Assembly: GCA_900547855.1 (NCBI GenBank)
Contig: URIK01000025.1
Coordinates: forward strand, 1-16,085
Direction of reading: 5' to 3'
DNA from: an uncultured Collinsella sp.
Lineage (GTDB): Bacteria > Actinomycetota > Coriobacteriia > Coriobacteriales > Coriobacteriaceae
Length of the DNA stretch: 16,085 bases
The notes below the pieces were generated by a model, which saw only the letters and a program-made list of their open reading frames with translations, was not told the origin of the DNA and searched no databases. Positions within the stretch are counted from its first letter, which is position 1. Each line of letters starts with the position of its first letter. Position numbers and translations under genes: made by a program. Shown here piece after piece: positions 7,380 to 14,796 of the stretch.

Positions 7380-9608
7380 TTATGCCTCCGGGACCCTACC
7401 CGTCGCCAAAATCTGTTCAAGTGCCGCCTCATCCAACACGGGCACACCCAGCTGCTCGGCCTTGGTGAGCTTGGAGCCCGCTTTGGGGCCGGCGACCAGG
7501 TAGCTCGTCTTCTTTGAAACACTGCCCGAAACCTTGGCACCGAGTACCTTGAGCGCCGCACCTGCCTCGTCGCGGGTGCGGTTGACGAGCGTGCCGGTGA
7601 GCACGAAGGTCAGACCCGCGAGCGGCTGTGCGTCGGCGAGCTCGCCCGCCACGCCAGCGTCGGCTGCGGCTTGCGCATGCGCGGCGCCCAGGTCGACCTC
7701 GAGCGAAAGGCCCGCTTGGCGCAGACGTTCCAGCACGGCAAGGTTTTCGGGCACGGCCAGGAACTGCTTGACGCTCGCCGCAATCTTGGGACCGATGCCC
7801 TCGCACTCGGCGATGTCCTCTTCGCTCGCCAAGATAAGCTTGTCGATCGACAGGAATCGCTCGGCGATGACCTCACCCACACTCTTGCCCACGTGGCGGA
7901 TGCCCAGGGCAAACAGCACGCGACCGAGCGGCTGGCTCTTGGACTTGTTGAGCTCGGCGATGATTTTCTCGGCCGTCTTGAGGCCTACCGGAATGGGGTC
8001 GCCCTTCTTGACGCCCTTTTTGCTGTTGGAGCTGGCATAGGTGCGGCCCGTGTCCAGGCCGGCGATGTCGTCGACCGTGAGCTGGTAGAAGTCTGCGACA
8101 TCGTGGATCAGCCCGGCGGCGATCATCTTGTCGACGATCTCGTCGCCTAGGCCGTCGACGTCCATGCAGCCGCGGCTCACCCAGTGAAGCAGGCGCTCCT
8201 TGAGCTGCGCGGGGCAGTCGATGGAGACGCAACGGTAGGCCACCTCGCCATCCTCGTGGACCACGGGGCTGCCGCACACGGGGCAGACCTCGGGCATCTG
8301 CCAGTCGACCGAATCGGCCGGGCGCTTGTCGAGCACCGGGCCCACGACCTCGGGGATTACGTCGCCTGCCTTGTGCACGATGATAGTGTCGCCCTCGCGC
8401 ACGTTTTTTCGGCGGATCTCGTCGATGTTGTGCAGCGTGGCGCGCGCGATGGTGGAGCCGGCGACCGTCACCGGGTCGAACTCGGCGACCGGCGTGAGCA
8501 CACCGGTGCGGCCCACCTGGATGCGAATTTCGCGCAGGATGGTCTGCTTTTCCTCGGGCGGAAACTTAAAGGCGATGGCCCAGCGCGGTGCGCGGGCGGT
8601 AAAGCCCAGGTCGAGCTGCTGCTGAAAGCTGTCGACCTTTACGACCACGCCGTCGATGTCATAGTCCAGATCGCCGCGGTGCTCGAGCGCCTGGGCGCAG
8701 AACTCGTGAACCTCGGCCGGCGTGGCGCAGCGTGCCACATTGGGGTTGACGCTAAAACCGGCGCTGCGCAGCCAGTCAAGAAACTCGCGCTGGCTGTGGA
8801 CATGCAGTGGGTCAGTATCGGCGATGGCATAGATAAAGGTAGCGAGATCGCGGCGCGCCGTGATCTTGGGATCTTTTTGGCGCAGGCTGCCGGCGGCGGC
8901 GTTGCGCGGGTTGGCGAAGGGGTCGCGTCCCTCGGCATCGGCCTCTTCATTCAGGCGGACAAAGCTACCCTTGGGCATATAGACCTCGCCGCGTACCTCG
9001 ATGGTGCGCTCGCGGTCGGCGCCCATGTGGGCGAGCGCCGGCTCGGACAGGTGCATGGGCACATCCTTGATGGTACGCACATTGAGCGATACGTCCTCGC
9101 CCGTGGTGCCATCGCCGCGCGTGGCCGCGCGCACGAAAGTGCCGTTTTGGTAGGTAAGCGCCACGCCCAGACCGTCAATCTTAAGCTCGCAGGTATAGGT
9201 GACGCTACCTGCGCCGAGCGCATCCTCGGTTCGCTGGAGCCACGCGTCGAGCTCGTCCAGATCCATGGCATCGTCCATGGAATACATGCGTGCCATGTGC
9301 GTGACCGGCGTAAACTGCTCGCTCACGTAGCCGCCCACGCGCTGGGTATAGCTGTCGGGCGTCACCAGGTCGGGGTAGGTGGCCTCGATTTCCTGCAGCT
9401 CAACGAGCATTTTGTCAAAGGCGGTGTCCGTGATCTCGGGCGCATCGAGCATGTAGTAGCGATAGGCGTGGTAATCGAGCTCGTGGCGCAGCTCGGCCGC
9501 ACGCGCTGCCGCCTGGGCATGGGCGTCGGTCGGCGCGGCGGCATCCGCACTCGCGGGCGTTTCGGTATCGATGTCCACACCGTCACCAAACAGGCTCGAT
9601 TGCTCCAT
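7380..9608 (-). CDS. ligA: NAD+-dependent DNA ligase LigA
   Basis: Seals nicks in duplex DNA during replication and repair, using NAD+ to adenylate itself. All domains of the 742-residue protein are in order: the Ia NAD-binding domain (about 38-100, with HAYRYYMLDAPEITD), the nucleotidyltransferase domain with KIDG (143-146, Lys143 the adenylated residue), the OB fold, a four-cysteine zinc site (Cys442, 445, 460, 465), helix-hairpin-helix repeats (about 485-635) and a C-terminal BRCT domain (about 660-742). It is longer than the usual 670 residues because of a roughly 35-residue Ala-rich N-terminal extension and a Lys/Ser-rich insertion near 522-540. The ATG at 9608 has AAGGAG seven bases before it; an in-frame ATG 45 bases further upstream has no Shine-Dalgarno. 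It is a single-gene unit, separated from the upstream htrA by a strong terminator. This is an essential gene with no sign of damage. Confidence 0.98.
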   Translation of the reverse strand: MEQSSLFGDGVDIDTETPASADAAAPTDAHAQAAARAAELRHELDYHAYRYYMLDAPEITDTAFDKMLVELQEIEATYPDLVTPDSYTQRVGGYVSEQFTPVTHMARMYSMDDAMDLDELDAWLQRTEDALGAGSVTYTCELKIDGLGVALTYQNGTFVRAATRGDGTTGEDVSLNVRTIKDVPMHLSEPALAHMGADRERTIEVRGEVYMPKGSFVRLNEEADAEGRDPFANPRNAAAGSLRQKDPKITARRDLATFIYAIADTDPLHVHSQREFLDWLRSAGFSVNPNVARCATPAEVHEFCAQALEHRGDLDYDIDGVVVKVDSFQQQLDLGFTARAPRWAIAFKFPPEEKQTILREIRIQVGRTGVLTPVAEFDPVTVAGSTIARATLHNIDEIRRKNVREGDTIIVHKAGDVIPEVVGPVLDKRPADSVDWQMPEVCPVCGSPVVHEDGEVAYRCVSIDCPAQLKERLLHWVSRGCMDVDGLGDEIVDKMIAAGLIHDVADFYQLTVDDIAGLDTGRTYASSNSKKGVKKGDPIPVGLKTAEKIIAELNKSKSQPLGRVLFALGIRHVGKSVGEVIAERFLSIDKLILASEEDIAECEGIGPKIAASVKQFLAVPENLAVLERLRQAGLSLEVDLGAAHAQAAADAGVAGELADAQPLAGLTFVLTGTLVNRTRDEAGAALKVLGAKVSGSVSKKTSYLVAGPKAGSKLTKAEQLGVPVLDEAALEQILATGRVPEA

Positions 9609-9718
9609 AGCGGCACTCCTTCGCTCGATTTCAAACGGATACAAGAGTACCACCGGTCACGATGGGGCCGAATAACCCTTTCGAACCGCACCGAATCGGC
9701 AGCGCCCGGACCGGGGTG

Positions 9719-9730
9719 GATCGCGCGATC
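9719..9730. repeat. 12-bp perfect palindrome in the ligA leader region
   Basis: GATCGCGCGATC reads the same on both strands. It lies about 110 bases upstream of the ligA start. It could be a protein-binding site or chance; I do not recognise it. Confidence 0.35.
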
Positions 9731-9755
9731 AAACCATGCCCTTGTCAGCCCCAAG

Positions 9756-9786
9756 TGATCCGTTTTCCTCCGTCCCCAACGGATCA
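9756..9786 (+). repeat. 31-bp palindromic repeat, copy A (intergenic)
   Basis: TGATCCGTT (9756-9764) and AACGGATCA (9778-9786) form a perfect nine-base inverted repeat around a 13-base loop. The first 19 bases are identical to copy B at 1370-1400. The shared length, hairpin form and conserved loop suggest a REP-like dispersed element. It sits immediately beyond the htrA terminator. Confidence 0.8.
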
Positions 9787-9830
9787 ATAAGAAAAGAGGG
9801 GCTGTCCCGCGTTGGTGGGACAGCCCCTCT
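9786..9830 (-). terminator. Rho-independent terminator of htrA
   Basis: A perfect 14-base stem, AGAGGGGCTGTCCC (9795-9808) with its complement (9817-9830), and an eight-base loop. On the minus strand the stem is followed by the T-rich stretch TTTTCTTATT (9785-9794). It lies about 26 bases beyond the htrA stop and insulates ligA. Confidence 0.93.
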
Positions 9831-9856
9831 GGCATTGGTATGTGCGAAACGGCTCG

Positions 9857-11317
9857 CTAGAACCCCTGGCCGTAACCTTGACCCTGGCCCTGCTGGCCCA
9901 GCAGCTCCTCCAGATACTGGCGCAGCTGCTCGTCGGTAATACCGCCGTTGCCGGTATCGGTCGAACTGTCGTCCTGCTGCTGGTTCTGCAGCTCTTCATC
10001 GGAGCCCAGCTCGACGGTGACCTTCTTCTCTTCCTTGCCGCGCATGAGCGTGATCTCGACCTTCTCGCCCACCTCGTGGCTGCGCAGTGCGATGATCAGG
10101 CCATCGGCGCTCGTGATCTCGTCGTCGCCCAGCTTGGTGATGACGTCGCCCTCCTGAATTCCGGCCTTAGCAGCAGGACCATCCTCGACGACGCTCGCCA
10201 CATACGCGCCGCTATCGGTGCTCAGCTTGTTGGTGCGGGCGTTGAGCGCGTTGACGCTCGAAAGCGTAGCGCCCATGTACGGATGCACCGGCGTCTTGCC
10301 GTCGATGATCTGGTCGGCAATGTTCTTGGCATAGTTGACCGGAATGGCAAAACCCACGCCCGAGCTGGAGCCCGAATAGCTCTCGATGAGCGAGTTGATA
10401 CCCACGAGCTCGCCATTGTCGTTGACGAGCGCGCCGCCGGAGTTGCCTGGGTTGATGGCGGCATCGGTCTGAATCATGTTGGCATAGATGGTGTTACCGC
10501 TGGTAGAGCTCATGGCCGTGGAGCGATACAGCGCCGACACAATGCCCGTAGAGACAGACTGTTCGTTACCGAACGGCGAGCCGATCGCCATGACCCACTC
10601 GCCCACGTTGAGCTTGGAGGAATCACCCATCTCGATCGGGGTGAGCTTGGAGGCGTCAGCATCCTTGAGCTTGATGACGGCCAGGTCGCTCGAGGCATCG
10701 TTGCCCACGAACTCGGCCTCGTAGGTGGTGCCGTCGTCCATGGTAACCACGTACTGGTCATAGCCATCGACCACGTGGTTGTTGGTGAGAATATGGCCCT
10801 CGGTATCGAGCACCACGCCCGAACCGACGCTGCCTGAGTTATCCGACTCGTCGGCAGACTGCGAAAGCGAGCCATTCTGGCTGCCGCTCGAAGTGGCGGT
10901 AATGGAAACCACGGAGGGCAGGGCCTTGGCAGAAACGGCCTCGGCCAGCGTGGTGTCCTCGGAGTCGATCGTGATCTTTTGCGTCGACGAACCCGAAGCA
11001 CCCGCCGTCACGGCATTCTTGCCGCCGCCGATATCGAGCGTGCCGCTCATAATGAGCGCAATGACCAGCAGGGCTCCGCAGGCACAGCCGGCAAGCGCCG
11101 TAATAAAGATCGGCAGCTTTTTGGTCTTGGTCTTGACCACCGTGTGCTTGTTCACGACCTGCTGGCCACCCAGCGGCTTGCCGGTCTGCGTGTCGTAGGC
11201 CTGCACGTAGGGAATGTTACTGCCGGCAGGCGTCGACTCCACCTGCACACGCGGCTGCTGCTGGGTCTCGCCGGCGTTGCCCGCATCCTGGGGACGCTGG
11301 GAATCGTTCTCGCTCAT
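9857..11317 (-). CDS. Membrane-anchored HtrA/DegP-type serine protease with PDZ domain
   Basis: A 486-residue protein-quality-control protease acting outside the membrane. Residues 1-67 are a polar, disordered cytoplasmic segment rich in Gln. Residues 68-91 are a single membrane anchor. The trypsin-like domain carries His181 (LTNNHVVDG), Asp211 (SSDLAVIKL) and Ser293 (NPGNSGGAL), a complete triad. One PDZ domain follows (about 345-436, including HPYMGATL and GPAAKAGIQEGDVI). The C-terminus, residues about 445-486, is acidic then Gln/Gly-rich (GQQGQGQGYGQGF). The ATG at 11317 has AAAGGA eight bases upstream; the in-frame ATG 39 bases earlier overlaps a hairpin and has no Shine-Dalgarno. Its relatives degrade or refold damaged exported proteins under stress. 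It appears to be transcribed alone, with a terminator-like hairpin in its leader. Confidence 0.95.
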   Translation of the reverse strand: MSENDSQRPQDAGNAGETQQQPRVQVESTPAGSNIPYVQAYDTQTGKPLGGQQVVNKHTVVKTKTKKLPIFITALAGCACGALLVIALIMSGTLDIGGGKNAVTAGASGSSTQKITIDSEDTTLAEAVSAKALPSVVSITATSSGSQNGSLSQSADESDNSGSVGSGVVLDTEGHILTNNHVVDGYDQYVVTMDDGTTYEAEFVGNDASSDLAVIKLKDADASKLTPIEMGDSSKLNVGEWVMAIGSPFGNEQSVSTGIVSALYRSTAMSSTSGNTIYANMIQTDAAINPGNSGGALVNDNGELVGINSLIESYSGSSSGVGFAIPVNYAKNIADQIIDGKTPVHPYMGATLSSVNALNARTNKLSTDSGAYVASVVEDGPAAKAGIQEGDVITKLGDDEITSADGLIIALRSHEVGEKVEITLMRGKEEKKVTVELGSDEELQNQQQDDSSTDTGNGGITDEQLRQYLEELLGQQGQGQGYGQGF

Positions 11318-11339
11318 GGCTGCGATCCTTTCGTCAAAT

Positions 11340-11370
11340 AACCAAAGGCCCGCCAAACATGTGGCGGGCC
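11340..11370 (-). terminator. Terminator-like hairpin in the htrA leader (possible attenuator)
   Basis: GGCCCGCCA (11347-11355) and its complement TGGCGGGCC (11362-11370) form a nine-base GC-rich stem with a six-base loop. On the minus strand it is followed by TTTGGTTATTTG. It ends only some 30 bases before the htrA start, leaving no room for a promoter after it, so it should lie in the htrA transcript. Confidence 0.6.
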
Positions 11371-11482
11371 ATCATTGTTCACGTTGAGTTGTACCCCAAT
11401 ATGCGGGCGTACGTGCATGAGAACGCAATCTTTTAGGAAGGCTTAAGTTCTGCTGCAGACCCGAAAGGACCCGGCCTACGGC

Positions 11483-11519
11483 AAAACCACCACAAAGGTG
11501 CCTGTCCCCTTTGTGGTGG
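11483..11519 (-). terminator. Rho-independent terminator of the glutamine-synthetase/regulator operon
   Basis: A perfect 12-base stem, CCACCACAAAGG (11487-11498) with CCTTTGTGGTGG (11508-11519), and a nine-base loop. On the minus strand it is followed by TTTT (11483-11486). It begins four bases after the regulator stop codon. Confidence 0.9.
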
Positions 11520-11523
11520 AAAG

Positions 11524-12186
11524 CTAGTCCTTAAACAGATAGCCCACGCCGCGGACGGTGGTGATGTGTGCCGCGATCTGCGGGCCCACCTTGGAGCGGA
11601 TGCGTCGAATGTGCACGTCGACGGTACGCGTGCCGCCGCAGTACTCAAAGCCCCACACGCGGTGCAGCAGCACCTCTCGGCTGTAGGCGCGGTTGGGGTG
11701 CGTCGCCAAAAAGCTCAGCAGCGAGTACTCCATCAGCGTCAGGTCGATAGGCTCGTTATCGAGCGTTACCTGGTAGGTAGCCAGGTTGATCTCGAGGTTA
11801 TCGATGTTGAGCACATCGTCGGCGGCGACGGTCTCCTCCTCGCCCATCAGGCGCTGCGCGCGAGCCTTGAGCTCGTTGGGCGTCGCCGTGGGGCATACAA
11901 AGTCGGCATGCGCGTGATTCGGCAGGCGCAGGGTGCCGAGCGCCTCGTCGTCAACGATCACCAGCATGGGGACGCCGCCGCGGTCGTCGAGCCATTTGGC
12001 AATCTGATCGATGCGGTCGCTGCGGATGCCATCGGAATCGAGGATCAGCAGGTCAAAGTCGTGCGCCGCGGTCGGCGAATCGGGAGTTGCCAGGCTCACC
12101 TCGACACCCAGGGTGGTCGTCAAGCTGCGGGCAAACTCGTGGAAGCGCGTCGTGCGCGCCATGAACAGGGCACTCTTTTCGGACAT
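11524..12186 (-). CDS. GlnR-like orphan OmpR-family transcriptional regulator
   Basis: A 220-residue DNA-binding protein. Residues about 125-220 are an OmpR/PhoB winged helix, with the recognition region GGTRTVDVHIRRIRSKVG (184-201) nearly as in actinobacterial GlnR. Residues 1-115 occupy the place of a receiver domain but are degenerate. Asp50 (LLILDSD) stands where phosphorylation would occur, yet the acidic pair after strand 1 is absent (ALFMARTT) and the conserved Lys is not found in the FVCPTATPNEL segment. GlnR of Streptomyces and Mycobacterium has the same length, atypical receiver and motif order, and controls nitrogen genes. The ATG at 12186 has GGAGG five bases upstream. It follows the glutamine-synthetase-family gene by 50 bases on the same strand, with a terminator after it, so the two are probably one operon. 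No sensor kinase is nearby. The alternative is another orphan OmpR-type regulator. Confidence 0.88.
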   Translation of the reverse strand: MSEKSALFMARTTRFHEFARSLTTTLGVEVSLATPDSPTAAHDFDLLILDSDGIRSDRIDQIAKWLDDRGGVPMLVIVDDEALGTLRLPNHAHADFVCPTATPNELKARAQRLMGEEETVAADDVLNIDNLEINLATYQVTLDNEPIDLTLMEYSLLSFLATHPNRAYSREVLLHRVWGFEYCGGTRTVDVHIRRIRSKVGPQIAAHITTVRGVGYLFKD

Positions 12187-12236
12187 ATCGGCCTCCAAAG
12201 AAATGAGCTCAATCGTACTGGAACAAGTCAGCGCGA

Positions 12237-13574
12237 TTAGGAGTTCGCCAGGTAGTGCTTGATCTCCCACTCGGTGATCGTAGACTCAAACTTATGCCAC
12301 TCGTCGCGCTTCTTTTTGAGGAAGAAGCTGTGGATGTGCTCGCCGAGGGCATCCTTCATAAACTGCGAGTCCTCAAACACGTCAAGCGCCTCTTTGAGCG
12401 AGCGCGGCAGCGGCGTGTAGCCGGCCTCGACCATCTGACGGTCGGTAAGCTTGAGCGTCTCAGCCGTTGCCTCGGGCGGGAGCTCCAGCTTGCGCTCGAT
12501 GCCGTCCAGACCAGCCGCCAGCGTGACGGCGTTGACCAGGTACGGGTTGGCCATGGGGTCGGGGCTGCGAAGCTCGATGCGCGTGGACAGCTGCTTGCCG
12601 GGCTTGTAGACCGGAATGCGGACCATACTCGCGCGGTTGCGCAGGCCCCACGTGGCGTACTGCGGCACGGAGTCGCCGCCCGTGGTGATGCGCTTGTACG
12701 AGTTGACCGTGGGGTTAGTGATGGCGCTGATCTCGCGCGCGTGCGCCAAGATGCCGGCCATGTAGTGCTTGGCGATATCGGAGAGGTGGTACTTCTCGTC
12801 GTCCTCGCCCCAAAAGACGTTGTTGCCGTCGTGGTCGAATAGCGACTGGCACAGGAACATGGCGCTGCCGTCCTCGCCCGCCAACGGCTTGGGCATAAAG
12901 GAGGCGTGGCACCCGCTCTCGTAAGCCTGCTGCTTAATGATGAGTTTGGCCGTGGTGATGGCGTCGGACATGCTCAGGGCCTCGGCGTGGCGCAGGCTCA
13001 TGCCGTGCTGCGAGCGGCCGGCGGCGTGGAAGGTGTACTCCACGGGCACGGACATCTTCTCGAGCGTGAGGACCGTGTTGCGGCGCAGGTCGCGGGCGGC
13101 GTCACTCACCGAAAGATCGAAGTAGCCCACGTTGTCGAGCGGCTCGGGGGTGTGCTCGTCGGGGAAGTAGTAATACTCCAGCTCGGCACCCACGTTGAGC
13201 AGGTAGCCAGCCTTCTCGGCCTTATAGAACATGCGGCGCAACGCATCGCGCGGATCGCCGGCGAAGGGCTTGCGGTCGGGGGTGCACACATCGCAGAACA
13301 CGCGGGCGACGCCGTTGTGGCTCGGGCGCCACGGCAAAATCTGGAAGGTCGAAGCATCGGGAAACGCCAGCATGTCGGCTTCCTCGGGCGTGGCAAAGCC
13401 CTCGATGGCGGAGCCGTCAAAGCCAATACCCTCCTCAAAAGCGACCTCGAGGTCCTCGGGGCTAATGGCAAAGTTCTTGAGGCGGCCGAGAATGTCGACA
13501 AACCACAGACGCACAAAGCGGATGTCACGCTGCTCTACGGAGCGGAGTACGTAATCGATGTTCTGCTGGTTCAT
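12237..13574 (-). CDS. Glutamine synthetase family protein (GSI-type fold, atypical active site)
   Basis: At 445 residues it aligns end to end with the short GSI-alpha type (about 444 in Bacillus), which makes glutamine from glutamate, ammonia and ATP. Clear family motifs are GFDGSAIEGF (51-60), AELEYYYF (130-137), FMPKPLAGEDGS (226-237), NPTVNSYKR (287-295), RNRASMVRIP (312-321) and STRIELRSPDPMANPYL (330-346). Three metal-ligand positions are changed. The HHEVAPGQHEI-type motif reads FHAAGRSQHGM (182-192), so both glutamates are lost (Ala184, Gly191); and the GMH histidine is Phe240 (GSAMF). Glu131, Glu133 and Glu334 remain. Ordinary glutamine synthetase activity is therefore doubtful; it may be a different ligase or a regulatory pseudoenzyme. 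The ATG at 13574 has AGGGGAG four bases upstream. It is first in an operon with a GlnR-like regulator and is preceded by a GlnR-box-like site. Confidence 0.92.
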   Translation of the reverse strand: MNQQNIDYVLRSVEQRDIRFVRLWFVDILGRLKNFAISPEDLEVAFEEGIGFDGSAIEGFATPEEADMLAFPDASTFQILPWRPSHNGVARVFCDVCTPDRKPFAGDPRDALRRMFYKAEKAGYLLNVGAELEYYYFPDEHTPEPLDNVGYFDLSVSDAARDLRRNTVLTLEKMSVPVEYTFHAAGRSQHGMSLRHAEALSMSDAITTAKLIIKQQAYESGCHASFMPKPLAGEDGSAMFLCQSLFDHDGNNVFWGEDDEKYHLSDIAKHYMAGILAHAREISAITNPTVNSYKRITTGGDSVPQYATWGLRNRASMVRIPVYKPGKQLSTRIELRSPDPMANPYLVNAVTLAAGLDGIERKLELPPEATAETLKLTDRQMVEAGYTPLPRSLKEALDVFEDSQFMKDALGEHIHSFFLKKKRDEWHKFESTITEWEIKHYLANS

Positions 13575-13613
13575 GTCGCTCCCCTTTCTTTCGGGCGGGT
13601 TTCGACTGGTCTA

Positions 13614-13634
13614 TATCGCAGATACTATCGCAGA
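13614..13634. repeat. Tandem TATCGCAGA repeats in the glutamine-synthetase-family promoter region
   Basis: TATCGCAGA occurs at 13614-13622 and again at 13626-13634, a 12-base period, roughly one helical turn apart. The position, about 40-60 bases upstream of the ATG, fits a binding site for a tandem-binding OmpR-type regulator or simply the promoter core (TAGTAT on the minus strand at 13622-13627). Confidence 0.5.
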
Positions 13635-13639
13635 AAAAT

Positions 13640-13655
13640 GTTTCCGCAGGGTTAA
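13640..13655 (-). promoter_or_regulatory. GlnR-box-like operator upstream of the glutamine-synthetase family gene
   Basis: On the minus strand the site reads TTAAC-CCTGCG-GAAAC. The described actinobacterial GlnR box is gTnAC-N6-GaAAC; this site has the exact spacing, misses only the first base of the left half and matches the right half fully. It lies 66-81 bases upstream of the ATG, a position compatible with activation. The adjacent GlnR-like gene makes it a plausible target. Confidence 0.6.
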
Positions 13656-13708
13656 AGCGTATCAAGCGCTCAAAAAACGTGTGTGAACAGGCAGTTGCGA
13701 ACGAATGG

Positions 13709-14731
13709 TTAGCGCGAGGTCGATGCGCGGTGTTCGATATGACCGGGAACCTCGATGCGTTTGGGGGCAAGCTTTGCGGCTTCGCCCACGGTGGTGGTAA
13801 CAACGTCGATGCGCTCGGACAGGCGCTCAACTACGCGCTCGGCAATGGTGAGGGTGTCTTGCGCTGCTGTGGTCACACCGCCAAAGAGCACGTGGTTCCA
13901 AGGATAATCGTCAAACGTCGCAATCTTAAGACCAGCCGGTAACGAGGGTCCCAACTGCGCCAGAGCCTCGGTCAGACGCAGGAAGACCAGGCCGTTGACG
14001 GCAATGAGGCCGAGCTTTTTGCCGGCATAGTCACGCATGGTCTCGTCCAAGCGGCCGATGCCCGTGGCGCCACCGTCGGCCAGGGTGACAACCTCGCCCG
14101 CAAGTCCGCGGCGCGAAAGCTCGTCGGTAAAGGCCTCGGCGCGCTCTCGACGCACGGGGCTATCGTCGCTTGCCTCGGTGAGCAGGCGCAGGCGCTCGCT
14201 GCCCGCAGCGGCCAAGGCGTCTACCAAGCCGGCGACTAGCTCACGGTTGTTAGATGTCACCAGATCGACACCGCCGTCGGCAACATCGCGGTCGAGCAGC
14301 ACAACGGGCAGACGTCCCGCTGCCGCGGCAATCGCCTCGTCATTACCTCCGCAGGTGTTGACGACCAAGCCGTCCACGCCGGCATCGATAAGCCTGGTGA
14401 GCGACTCTGCTTCCTTAGCGGGGTCGTTGCCGCTAATGGCCGTCATGAGCGAGCAGCCGCGCGCGGCGGCGCTGACGGAAAGCCCTTCGAGCATGGCGCT
14501 CGAGAACGGGTTGGCGATGTCGGCCAGGATCACGCCGATGAGGTTGGTGCGCGAGCTGCGCAGATTGCGCGCAGCGGCACGTGGGCGATAGCCGGTGCGC
14601 TCGATAACTGCCGCGATGCGAGCACGGGTCTCCTCGGTCATTTGCCCGGGGCGGTTGTTGAGATAGCGCGAGACCGTGGCCGGGCTCACGCCCGCCTCGG
14701 CGGCAATGTCCTTGATTCTCATCTGCGCCAT
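13709..14731 (-). CDS. LacI-family transcriptional repressor, probably of sugar-acid metabolism
   Basis: A 340-residue repressor. Residues 5-27 form the LacI helix-turn-helix (IKDIAAEAGVSPATVSRYLN), followed by the hinge helix region (RPRAAARNLRSSRTNLIGV, about 49-67) and a periplasmic-binding-protein-like effector domain (about 65-325, with ADIANPFSSAMLEG and IDAGVDGLVV). The effector is probably a sugar or sugar acid, since the divergent gene encodes a 2-keto-3-deoxygluconate-kinase-type enzyme. The ATG at 14731 is chosen because a GGGG stretch lies about six bases upstream and the helix-turn-helix begins immediately after; an ATG nine bases later is possible. Tandem operator-like sites in the divergent intergenic region imply control of both genes. 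No terminator is evident after it; the glutamine-synthetase-family gene starts 134 bases downstream on the same strand. Confidence 0.93.
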   Translation of the reverse strand: MAQMRIKDIAAEAGVSPATVSRYLNNRPGQMTEETRARIAAVIERTGYRPRAAARNLRSSRTNLIGVILADIANPFSSAMLEGLSVSAAARGCSLMTAISGNDPAKEAESLTRLIDAGVDGLVVNTCGGNDEAIAAAAGRLPVVLLDRDVADGGVDLVTSNNRELVAGLVDALAAAGSERLRLLTEASDDSPVRRERAEAFTDELSRRGLAGEVVTLADGGATGIGRLDETMRDYAGKKLGLIAVNGLVFLRLTEALAQLGPSLPAGLKIATFDDYPWNHVLFGGVTTAAQDTLTIAERVVERLSERIDVVTTTVGEAAKLAPKRIEVPGHIEHRASTSR

Positions 14732-14796
14732 AGCGCACCCCGTTTCCCATTTGTCGGCGGTCTGAACCATTTTAGGCATTTTTTTAAAAATCCCGC

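Noticed and set aside
8184..9758. 524-codon open frame antisense to ligA
   Set aside because: Composition and lack of any recognisable motif mark it as a shadow of the well-supported ligase gene; no Shine-Dalgarno at its start.
11318..11356. Thirteen-residue N-terminal extension of HtrA
   Set aside because: The earlier ATG lies in the leader hairpin and has no Shine-Dalgarno, unlike the ATG at 11317.
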